Shown here: piece after piece, positions 8,184 through 14,007 of the stretch
How the letters are laid out: every line of letters starts with the position of its first letter
Numbering within the stretch: position 1 is the first letter of the stretch
Assembly (NCBI GenBank): GCA_003217965.1
Contig: QHNB01000066.1
Span: forward strand, 1 to 18,568
Length of the DNA: 18,568 nt
Direction of reading: 5' to 3'
From: Verrucomicrobiota bacterium
GTDB taxonomy: Bacteria; Verrucomicrobiota; Verrucomicrobiia; Chthoniobacterales; UBA10450
Notes under the pieces: model-generated
Told to the model about the DNA's origin: nothing
Databases searched by the model: none
The model's input: the letters and a program-made list of their open reading frames with translations, nothing else
Program-made: the position numbers and the translations under genes

Positions 8184-9422
8184 ATGCGTTCTGTTGTCAT
8201 CATCAACACCGGCACCGAGATTTTGCTGGGTGACGTCGCGGATGCGCACCTGGCATTTATCGCTCGTGAAATTTTTCAGTTTGGCCTGCAGGTCGAGGAA
8301 CAACGCATCATTCCTGATGGGGCCGCGATTGGCGTCGCGATACGGGATGTCTTTGCCCGGGCAGAAATCGTTTTCGTCACGGGCGGGCTCGGACCGACGA
8401 CAGACGATGTGACCCGGGAGATCGTTGCCGAATTGCTGCAACTCGAACTGATCGAAGATACGACGGTGCGTGCGGCAATCCGCGACCGGCTTTCGATCCG
8501 CCACATCCCGGTCACGAAACGAGTCTGGCGTCAAGCCCAGGTTCCGGTAGGCGCAGAGATATTGCCGAACGAAGGCGGCACTGCGCCCGGACTTTATCTG
8601 CCGCCGAACGTGAGTTCGGCTGTCGCGTCGCCACACCTGTTTTTACTGCCCGGGCCACCACGCGAATTGCAGCCCATTTTTCGGCAATCGGTCGCGCCGA
8701 TATTGCGCCGGATTACGGCAGGCCTGCACCCGCCGGCGATGCGGAAGTTTCAATTGGCAGTGATGGGCGAATCGATCGTCGAGAAAAAGCTCGGAGCAAA
8801 AATTCTCGCGATCCCAGGCATTGAGCTTGGCTATCGCTCGCGTCCGGGCGAGGTCGAGGTTCGCGTAAGCGGAAGGCCCGAAGCCGTAGAGGCCGCAGAG
8901 CGAATCATCCAGAGCGAGCTCGCTGATGCAATCTTTACGACGGAAGACGAAACGTTGGCCGCGGTGGTGGTGCGCCTGTTAAGCAAACAGGGCGAGACGC
9001 TGGCTGTGGCCGAGTCGTGCACGGGCGGGTTGCTGGCGCATCAAGTCACGGATGTCCCGGGCGCCTCGAAAGTTTTCTTGGGCGGTTACGTTACTTATTC
9101 CAATGAAGAAAAGATCCGGGCGCTCGGCGTAGCTGCCAGCTCGATCGAGAGATTTGGCGCGGTTAGCGAAGAGGTCGCGCTCGAGATGGCCGAAGGCACG
9201 CGAAGGGGGGCACAGGCGACGCATTCGATCGCGACCACCGGTATTGCCGGACCGAGCGGCGGTACAGTTGAGAAACCGGTAGGAACGGCATTTATGGCGA
9301 TTTCTTCGGCAAATTACGCACCCATCTGCCGTAAATTTTTTCTGCCGAGCGATCGCGAAACATTCAAACAACTCCTCGCGCAAAACGCATTCGATTTGTT
9401 ACGAAGACGATTGCTCGCCTAG
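8184..9422 (+). CDS. cinA: CinA family protein (NMN amidohydrolase, competence/damage-inducible type)
   Basis: Two-domain CinA protein of 412 aa. The N-terminal MoaB/MogA-like domain (residues 1 to about 170) begins with a beta strand and NTGTEILLGDVAD, and carries VTGGLGPTTDDVTRE. In studied homologues this domain has pyrophosphatase activity. The C-terminal PncC-type domain (from about residue 255) carries AESCTGGLLAHQVTDVPG, with Ser278 as the expected catalytic serine, and TTGIAGPSGGT. It deamidates nicotinamide mononucleotide to nicotinate mononucleotide in pyridine nucleotide salvage. ATG 8184 is preferred over GTG 8175. It follows clpX by 43 bp and is the last gene of the plus-strand block. 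NadD, encoded at 12305-12769, would adenylate the NaMN that CinA makes. Confidence 0.93.
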   Translation: MRSVVIINTGTEILLGDVADAHLAFIAREIFQFGLQVEEQRIIPDGAAIGVAIRDVFARAEIVFVTGGLGPTTDDVTREIVAELLQLELIEDTTVRAAIRDRLSIRHIPVTKRVWRQAQVPVGAEILPNEGGTAPGLYLPPNVSSAVASPHLFLLPGPPRELQPIFRQSVAPILRRITAGLHPPAMRKFQLAVMGESIVEKKLGAKILAIPGIELGYRSRPGEVEVRVSGRPEAVEAAERIIQSELADAIFTTEDETLAAVVVRLLSKQGETLAVAESCTGGLLAHQVTDVPGASKVFLGGYVTYSNEEKIRALGVAASSIERFGAVSEEVALEMAEGTRRGAQATHSIATTGIAGPSGGTVEKPVGTAFMAISSANYAPICRKFFLPSDRETFKQLLAQNAFDLLRRRLLA

Positions 9423-9574
9423 TTGTCGCCGTCGTCCGGCGGCAGAGAAGCGCTGCCACGACAAAACGATGCCGGACAAACTAGGAATCGCATCGGTCGC
9501 AGCGCCAATAATCGATTTGCTGCCTGACACCAGCTACTAGCGATCGAATTCTTGATGCCCAAAGTGAATATTCA

Positions 9575-9603
9575 GAGATTTCTCGGCTTCGCTCGAAATG
9601 ACA
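9575..9603. repeat. Imperfect palindrome of the 'HFERSREIS' type, probable interspersed repeat
   Basis: The plus strand reads GAGATTTCTCGGCTTCG, then CTCGAAATGACA. Outer arms ATTTC and GAAAT flank a GC-rich core. Read on the minus strand it translates as HFERSREIS, a phrase I associate with spurious ORFs arising from dispersed repeats in several bacterial phyla. That recollection is from memory and only one copy lies in this window, so dispersal is not shown here. Confidence 0.4.
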
Positions 9604-9630
9604 AGCCGCGCAGAGACCACTACCCGCCGA

Positions 9631-9684
9631 GGTAGGGGCGATTGACCTCAATCGCCTTGGGCGGTTCGGTGAACCGCCCCTACC
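9631..9684. repeat. 54-bp nested palindrome (REP/MITE-like element)
   Basis: The ends are exact inverted repeats, GGTAGG (9631-9636) and CCTACC (9679-9684). Between them lie two separate hairpins. GGCGATTGA (9637-9645) pairs with TCAATCGCC (9648-9656), and GGGCGGTTC (9659-9667) pairs with GAACCGCCC (9671-9679), with a 3-base loop. Folded as single-stranded nucleic acid this gives a three-way, two-leaf structure. Elements with GTAGGGGCG arms are, to my recollection, common dispersed repeats in several environmental phyla. The perfect arms argue for selection or recent transposition. Confidence 0.7.
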
Positions 9685-9734
9685 AGCTCTTATCCACCGA
9701 GGGCGGGCGGACGCTAGAACACTCAGGGCCACCG

Positions 9735-10343
9735 CTATCCCTGCACTTCGACTGGAGTCCCTATCTTGACGTGATCGTAGAAAAATTTCGCGCCATCAGA
9801 TGGCATACGGATACAGCCGTGCGATGCGGGATAACCAGGTAAAATCCCGACGTGCATACCGACACCGTCTCCGGTCAGCCGCATGAACCACTTCATCGCT
9901 GCACCTTGGAAATGGGTGCCGCTAGGTGCCGAATCGATGTGCAAGCTCACACCTGCGCGCACAATCCGGCCAGAACTGTCGACAAAATCTCCATACAGCG
10001 TCGAATGATGATTCGGATCCTTTTCCAGAACCGTAAAGCTGCCACTGGGGGAGCTGTGTCCTTGTTTCCCGGAGGACATGGGCGAGTCCACGATAATTTG
10101 CTCGCCCGTCAAAAGATAGGCGCGCTGTTTTGGAAGCGAAACGATAACGTGGACATCATCAGGCGTGACCGTGGCCAGAAGCGACTGATTCACCGCCAGC
10201 GGGGCCTGTTTTTTGATCAGATCAACTGCGCTGCGCATTGGCTGCAAACCGCTCTTTGGCTGGCGAAATAATTGGGCGTCAGCCGAAAGCGCGACGGCCA
10301 AGACTGCGCTGGTGAAGATCTGAATGGTAAAAGAGTTAATCAT
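9735..10343 (-). CDS. Exported L,D-transpeptidase (YkuD domain)
   Basis: Predicted periplasmic enzyme that cross-links peptidoglycan stem peptides, or attaches proteins to them, through a cysteine acyl-enzyme. The 202-aa protein starts with a signal-peptide-like segment (FTIQIFTSAVLAVALSADA, cleavage near residue 23). The YkuD domain runs from about residue 63 (VHVIVSLPKQRAYLL) to the end. The catalytic signature is complete: MHVGILPGYPASHGCIRMP, with His164, His175 and Cys177. Its ATG overlaps the stop of the upstream gene (ATGA), so the two are translationally coupled. Their products probably act together on the cell wall. The substrate and cross-link type cannot be read from sequence. Confidence 0.93.
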   Translation of the reverse strand: MINSFTIQIFTSAVLAVALSADAQLFRQPKSGLQPMRSAVDLIKKQAPLAVNQSLLATVTPDDVHVIVSLPKQRAYLLTGEQIIVDSPMSSGKQGHSSPSGSFTVLEKDPNHHSTLYGDFVDSSGRIVRAGVSLHIDSAPSGTHFQGAAMKWFMRLTGDGVGMHVGILPGYPASHGCIRMPSDGAKFFYDHVKIGTPVEVQG

Positions 10344-11158
10344 TGCGCTCGATATCCATCGACACGAGCGAGCCAGCCGGGCAGCCAGCGGGATTCGCCG
10401 CGTTCCGGCGGCGAATTCGCTACCCGCCGGCGGAGAACAGTTTTGGCAGATGTAACGAATTCGTCGAGTGCAGATTGCGAATCGGCCCGCTGCATATTTT
10501 CGAGTACCTGCAGCAATCCCCAGCCTTGTCCCCGATAGCGTTCGGTCGCGAGGGTGCCTTCGCCTTTAAAGTTGACGTAATCGATAAGGGCGAAGCAGCC
10601 CGATGGATCCGAGGCAAGCCGATCGAATTGGCGCTGCACGTTGTCGCGTTCGCCCACGGAAGCTTCGGCGAGCATCTTTGGCAAAGCAACTTCCAGACGT
10701 GCTATGAGGAACTCTGTTTGAAGGTCAATGGTATCGACGAGAAAAGCGCGAAGCTGTTTCATCTTCGGCGAATCCTGATCGCGCAAGAATTCGGCACGCG
10801 AGTTCCAGGGACAGGCGGTATCGTCGCCGGCGAGAAGAAACGCCGGAAGTTTGGCGCCGCGCGCAGAAACAAAGCCGACGAGTTTGGGAAAGCTCTCCTC
10901 GAACGGTCCGCGCTGACCTCGCGGATACCAAATAAAATGCCCGATGCCGAGCGAGGCGAAATTTTCACCTGCATTCCACGAGGTCAGACCGGATATGGTG
11001 CCCCCGCACTCGTTTTTCCAAATGCGTCGGCCAATCCGGTTGGCTTCGGCGGCGGAGATTGGGATTGTGGCGTGGATGGAAATCGGCGCCAGCATCCAGA
11101 TCAGGATTGGAGTGCCCGCTATTCCCGGGAGGAGGGTTCGTGTCCTTGACGCTGCCAC
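10340..11158 (-). CDS. Exported conserved protein with lysozyme-like motif, unnamed
   Basis: I recognise no named family with certainty. The mature part contains IGRRIWKNECGG, then GLTSWNAGENFASLGIGHF. A glutamate followed about 24 residues later by SLGIGHF resembles the catalytic Glu and TxGxGH pattern of phage-type lysozymes (Glu50 and His74 with the start used here). Later motifs are YVNFKGEG and GWGLLQVLENM. GTG 11158 is chosen because it gives a good signal peptide: basic MAASRTRT, then LLPGIAGTPILIWMLAP, then HATIPISA; a GGAG lies 3 bases upstream. ATG 11095 would cut the hydrophobic stretch in half. GTG 11194 is another option. It is coupled to the downstream L,D-transpeptidase gene, supporting a role in peptidoglycan cleavage; this is an inference. 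Confidence 0.75.
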   Translation of the reverse strand: MAASRTRTLLPGIAGTPILIWMLAPISIHATIPISAAEANRIGRRIWKNECGGTISGLTSWNAGENFASLGIGHFIWYPRGQRGPFEESFPKLVGFVSARGAKLPAFLLAGDDTACPWNSRAEFLRDQDSPKMKQLRAFLVDTIDLQTEFLIARLEVALPKMLAEASVGERDNVQRQFDRLASDPSGCFALIDYVNFKGEGTLATERYRGQGWGLLQVLENMQRADSQSALDEFVTSAKTVLRRRVANSPPERGESRWLPGWLARVDGYRAQ

Positions 11159-11210
11159 TTTCTCCACTAGCGTGCCGGACTTCTTTTCTCTCACGTGGTG
11201 TAGTAATCCT

Positions 11211-11942
11211 ATGAAAAAATTTCTGATCGGCATGGTCATGGCAGCTCTGACGGCACCCGTTTTGGCCGAAGATCGGGCGACGCTCAAGGACGCAAAAGAT
11301 AAAGTGAGCTACAGCATCGGGCTCGACATCGGCATGACTTTTAAAAAACAGAAAATGGAACTTAACAGTGACGCACTCGCCGCCGGAGTGAAGGACGGGT
11401 TGAGTGGCGTCCAACCGCTTTTAACCGAGGACGAAGTCCGGCAGGTGATGATGACGTTCTCAAAGGAAATGACGGAGAAAACAGCAATGGCTAACAAAGA
11501 GGCAGGTGAAAAAAACAAAGCCGAGGGTGAAAAATTTCTCAGCGAAAACAAAAATAAGCCCGGTGTAAAAACAACCGCCAGCGGGCTGCAATACAAGGTG
11601 TTGAAAGAGGGAAGCGGTTCGCCCCCGAAAGAGACCGACACAGTGGTGGTAAATTACCGTGGGACTCTTGTCGATGGCACCGAGTTCGACAGTTCCTATA
11701 AGCGCGGGGAGCCGGCGACTTTTCCGGTGAATCGCGTCATCAAAGGCTGGACGGAAGCATTGCAGTTGATGAAACCAGGTTCTAAGTATCAAATTTTCAT
11801 CCCGGCGAATCTCGCTTATGGCGAACGAGGCGCCGGCGGGGATATCGGTCCGAACGCGACTCTCATATTCGAGGTCGAGTTGATGAACGTGAAGCCGGGA
11901 GAGAGTGGTGCGGGGCCGTCGCCCTCTTCGTCGCCGCAGTAA
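11211..11942 (+). CDS. Exported FKBP-type peptidyl-prolyl isomerase (FkpA/Mip-like)
   Basis: Periplasmic or outer-membrane-facing folding catalyst of 243 aa. A clear signal peptide (MKKFLIGMVMAALTAPVLA) is followed by an N-terminal helical dimerisation region (about 20-125) with VSYSIGLDIGMTFKKQ, as in FkpA and Mip. The C-terminal FKBP domain spans about 125-230: TASGLQYKVLKEGSG, VVVNYRGTLVDGTEFDSSY, VIKGWTEALQLMKPGSKY, IPANLAYGERG and ATLIFEVEL. The tail is a short Gly/Pro/Ser-rich stretch. The ATG is divergent from the lysozyme-like gene and has no strong Shine-Dalgarno site. The stop codon lies 3 bp from the convergent rsfS stop, so the transcripts must overlap. Confidence 0.95.
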   Translation: MKKFLIGMVMAALTAPVLAEDRATLKDAKDKVSYSIGLDIGMTFKKQKMELNSDALAAGVKDGLSGVQPLLTEDEVRQVMMTFSKEMTEKTAMANKEAGEKNKAEGEKFLSENKNKPGVKTTASGLQYKVLKEGSGSPPKETDTVVVNYRGTLVDGTEFDSSYKRGEPATFPVNRVIKGWTEALQLMKPGSKYQIFIPANLAYGERGAGGDIGPNATLIFEVELMNVKPGESGAGPSPSSSPQ

Positions 11943-11945
11943 CGG

Positions 11946-12308
11946 TCAGCGGGCGCTCTGCGCGGATTCCCATTCCAGCCGAGGAGCGTCGCCCCACAGG
12001 TCCTCGAGAGAGTAAAATTCGCGCTTATCGCGATGGAAGACATGGACGATCACTTGCAGGTAATCCATGACAATCCATTGACTGGCTGGAAACCCATCGA
12101 TGGCAGCGGGACGAATCCTGTAGTCTTCTTTTAGTTTCGCTTCGACTTCGCCTGCAATTGCTTTCAGGTGCGGCTCGGATGTTCCTGAGCAAATAACGAA
12201 GAAATCGGTAAAGCTCGAGACGCCTCGCAGATCGAGCACGGTAATTTCTTCCGCCTTTTTGCTCGAAGCTAAGTCGGCGCAGACTTTCGCTAACGGCTCG
12301 GAATCTAT
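11946..12308 (-). CDS. rsfS: Ribosome silencing factor RsfS, apparent ATA start
   Basis: Binds ribosomal protein L14 and blocks subunit joining when nutrients are scarce (Iojap family). The core is plain: VLDLRGVSSFTDFFVICSG, DGFPASQWIVMDYLQVIVHVFH, REFYSLEDLWGD. The first ATG, GTG or TTG in frame is GTG 12239, which would start inside the first beta strand and lose the N-terminal helix that family members have. Reading further upstream gives IDSEPLAKVCADLASSKKAE, which matches that helix. The frame from ATA (12308-12306) gives 120 aa, in family range, with GGGAGGT 6 bases upstream. The ATA overlaps the nadD stop codon. Start at ATA is inferred; GTG 12239 is the conventional fallback. nadD-rsfS adjacency is common in bacteria. 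Confidence 0.85.
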   Translation of the reverse strand: MDSEPLAKVCADLASSKKAEEITVLDLRGVSSFTDFFVICSGTSEPHLKAIAGEVEAKLKEDYRIRPAAIDGFPASQWIVMDYLQVIVHVFHRDKREFYSLEDLWGDAPRLEWESAQSAR

Positions 12309-12769
12309 TTCGAGACCTCCCGATAGATGCGCCGCGTCCGAATCATTTCCTCCACGATTGGCGGAACCAAATAACGAATCGAGGCGCCGCTCGCAACTCT
12401 GTTTCGAATTTCCGTGGCCGAAATATCGGTCGGGAGTTGCGGCAGATTGTCATCGCCGATCAGGAAGAAGAGCTGAGCCTGGCCATGCTTGATCGCGAGT
12501 TGTTCGATCGTGGTAATGGTGTAGGACGGTGGGGGACGGCGTAGCTCGAAATCGTCAGCTTCGAAGCAGGCTTCCCCGGCGATAGCGGCCAGCAACATTT
12601 CCCAACGCAACTCGCCCGAGGCGATTGGCGCGTCTTTCCCAGGCGAAGTTGCGGCTGGCACGAAAATAACCTTTTCCAGCTGAAACTGCTCGAGCGCTTC
12701 CCGCGCCAGAATCAGATGCGCGTAATGGATCGGATCGAAGGTACCGCCGTAGATTCCGATCTTTTGCAA
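12305..12769 (-). CDS. nadD: Nicotinate-nucleotide adenylyltransferase with internal deletion
   Basis: NadD joins ATP and nicotinate mononucleotide to form deamido-NAD in NAD synthesis. The N-terminal nucleotidyltransferase part is normal: MQKIGIYGGTFDPIHYAH (His15 and His18 of the HxxH motif) and PPSYTITTIEQL. The C-terminal DISATEIRNRVASGASIRYL motif is also present. The two are joined abruptly, FFLIGDDNLPQLP followed directly by TDISATEIR at residues 113-115. In B. subtilis and E. coli about 35-60 residues lie between, including the Trp after LP that lines the nicotinate pocket and the RPG strand. The protein is 154 aa rather than 190-215, with the frame intact. The start is taken as TTG 12769, 16 bp after namZ; ATG 12835 would overlap namZ. 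It may be inactive, or a sequence or assembly error. Confidence 0.85.
   Translation of the reverse strand: MQKIGIYGGTFDPIHYAHLILAREALEQFQLEKVIFVPAATSPGKDAPIASGELRWEMLLAAIAGEACFEADDFELRRPPPSYTITTIEQLAIKHGQAQLFFLIGDDNLPQLPTDISATEIRNRVASGASIRYLVPPIVEEMIRTRRIYREVSK
12315..12321 (-). promoter_or_regulatory. Strong Shine-Dalgarno site for rsfS
   Basis: On the minus strand GGGAGGT is followed by 6 bases and then ATA GAT TCC, the proposed first codons of rsfS. It lies within the last codons of nadD. It is one of the best Shine-Dalgarno matches in a window where many genes lack one. This supports initiation near 12308 rather than at GTG 12239. Confidence 0.6.
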
Positions 12770-12785
12770 GGCTGTAGTGACCGGC

Positions 12786-13988
12786 TCAGTAAAGAAGATA
12801 CTCTTTTCGCTCGCTCTTGAAGTGGGCAACGTCATCGGCCCAACCAGCGACGATAGCGGACGGTCCATAGCCCCGGGCAAATTGCGACTGAATCGAAGCG
12901 CTGCCGTAACATTTGAAGAACATATCCCGCTTCCCTCGACTACTGCGCGCAATTAAATTTGTACGCAATTCACGATTCATCTCCGCCAGTGCATAAATGT
13001 TAATGGCAGTGAGATTACCAGGCGCGCTTGATTCGATGTGGAGGTAACTGCCACCGCCTGATCCGCTGCGGTATTCGCTGAAAGTGACTCCGTTCAAACC
13101 TTGCGAGTTCATGTAGCTGGTGAACGTACTCGCACTGACGCCTCGGGCCGCGATGATCTCGAAGGGCCGTGCTCCGCCCACGCCCGTTTCCGGTCCGTGT
13201 AATTCACCGATGAGGCCGGTTGCGACGTAATAGTGCGGCGAATTCCACCGCGGAATATTGGGCGAGGTCCGAATCCAGCGCAGACCGGTATCGTCCCAGG
13301 TGAAATTGCGTGCCCAGCCATGCATTGGCACAATGTGGAGCTTGCAGCGGCCCTTGATCCAACCTTCGCCATTGATCATCAGAGCGAGTTCTCCGCAGGT
13401 CAAGCCGTGCACGTACGGGACCTGAAATGCTCCGACGAAAGAGATCCAGCGCGGCTCGACCAAAGGGCCTTCCACGCGCAAGCCGCCGAGAGGATTAGGT
13501 CGATCCAGGACGACGAATTGAATCCCATTTTCCGTCGCTGCTTCCATGCATTTTCCCATGGTGCTGATGTAGGTGTAACTGCGGCAGCCAATATCTTGCA
13601 GATCGAAGACAAGCGTATCGATTCCGCGCAACATTGCCGGGGTCGGTTTGCGTGTCGGTCCGTAGAGAGAATAGGCGATCAGGCCAGTCAGCCGATCGCG
13701 TCGGGACGATACATAACGACCAGCCTTCTCGGTCCCGTCTAGTCCGTGCTCTGGTGTATAGAGAGCGACCAGATTTACATTTTTCTTCAAGAGCACGCGT
13801 GTTGCCACGCCATTGGAATCGACCCCGGTCTGATTCGTCACGAGTCCAACCCGCTTCCCTTTCAAGAATGCGTAGCCGGTCGATTCCAGCACGTCGATGC
13901 CGAGTCGGACCGCGGCTTGCGCTGGCGTCGCCATCAATGTCCATCCGATGGCAAGAGCGAGGACAATTTTGTTTCCGGAGAAACGCAT
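12786..13988 (-). CDS. namZ: Exo-beta-N-acetylmuramidase NamZ (DUF1343, GH171)
   Basis: Predicted secreted hydrolase of 400 aa that removes terminal MurNAc from non-reducing ends of peptidoglycan fragments, as shown for the B. subtilis member. The signal peptide covers residues 1-26 (LALAIGWTLMATPAQA). DUF1343 hallmarks follow in order: GKRVGLVTNQTGVD, LYTPEHGLDGTEKAG, DTLVFDLQDIGCRSYTYIST, VLDRPNPLGG, VPYVHGLTCGELA and WIRTSPNIP. It is the first gene of the minus-strand run namZ-nadD-rsfS. The start codon lies only 19 bp from that of the divergent nagZ. NamZ and NagZ act alternately on MurNAc and GlcNAc ends, so the pairing makes biochemical sense. Confidence 0.92.
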   Translation of the reverse strand: MRFSGNKIVLALAIGWTLMATPAQAAVRLGIDVLESTGYAFLKGKRVGLVTNQTGVDSNGVATRVLLKKNVNLVALYTPEHGLDGTEKAGRYVSSRRDRLTGLIAYSLYGPTRKPTPAMLRGIDTLVFDLQDIGCRSYTYISTMGKCMEAATENGIQFVVLDRPNPLGGLRVEGPLVEPRWISFVGAFQVPYVHGLTCGELALMINGEGWIKGRCKLHIVPMHGWARNFTWDDTGLRWIRTSPNIPRWNSPHYYVATGLIGELHGPETGVGGARPFEIIAARGVSASTFTSYMNSQGLNGVTFSEYRSGSGGGSYLHIESSAPGNLTAINIYALAEMNRELRTNLIARSSRGKRDMFFKCYGSASIQSQFARGYGPSAIVAGWADDVAHFKSERKEYLLY

Positions 13989-14007
13989 TAAATTTAGTGT
14001 GGACGTT

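Larger units (their letters stand above)
9423..9734. other. Convergent intergenic region with repeat-like elements
   Basis: No protein gene is supported here. It separates cinA (plus) from the L,D-transpeptidase gene (minus), both pointing inward. Just after cinA a bulged hairpin can form from GTCGT (9431-9435) with ACGAC (9458-9462) and GGCAG (9441-9445) with CTGCC (9453-9457). It lacks a T-run, so a terminator call is weak. The rest holds the two repeat-like elements listed separately at 9575-9603 and 9631-9684. Short frames through the elements are low-complexity translations of palindromes. Confidence 0.7.

Noticed and set aside
9481..9842. Short open frames on both strands across the cinA-transpeptidase gap
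   Set aside because: They are translations of the palindromic repeats and of the antisense of the transpeptidase gene end.
10212..10224. Perfect inverted repeat TTGATC-A-GATCAA as an operator
   Set aside because: It lies inside the L,D-transpeptidase coding sequence, where the codons explain it; there is no promoter context.
10343..11149. Plus-strand open frame of 268 codons
   Set aside because: It is antisense to the lysozyme-like gene, shows no recognisable motif, and the minus-strand frame has a signal peptide, conserved motifs and a coupled ATGA junction.
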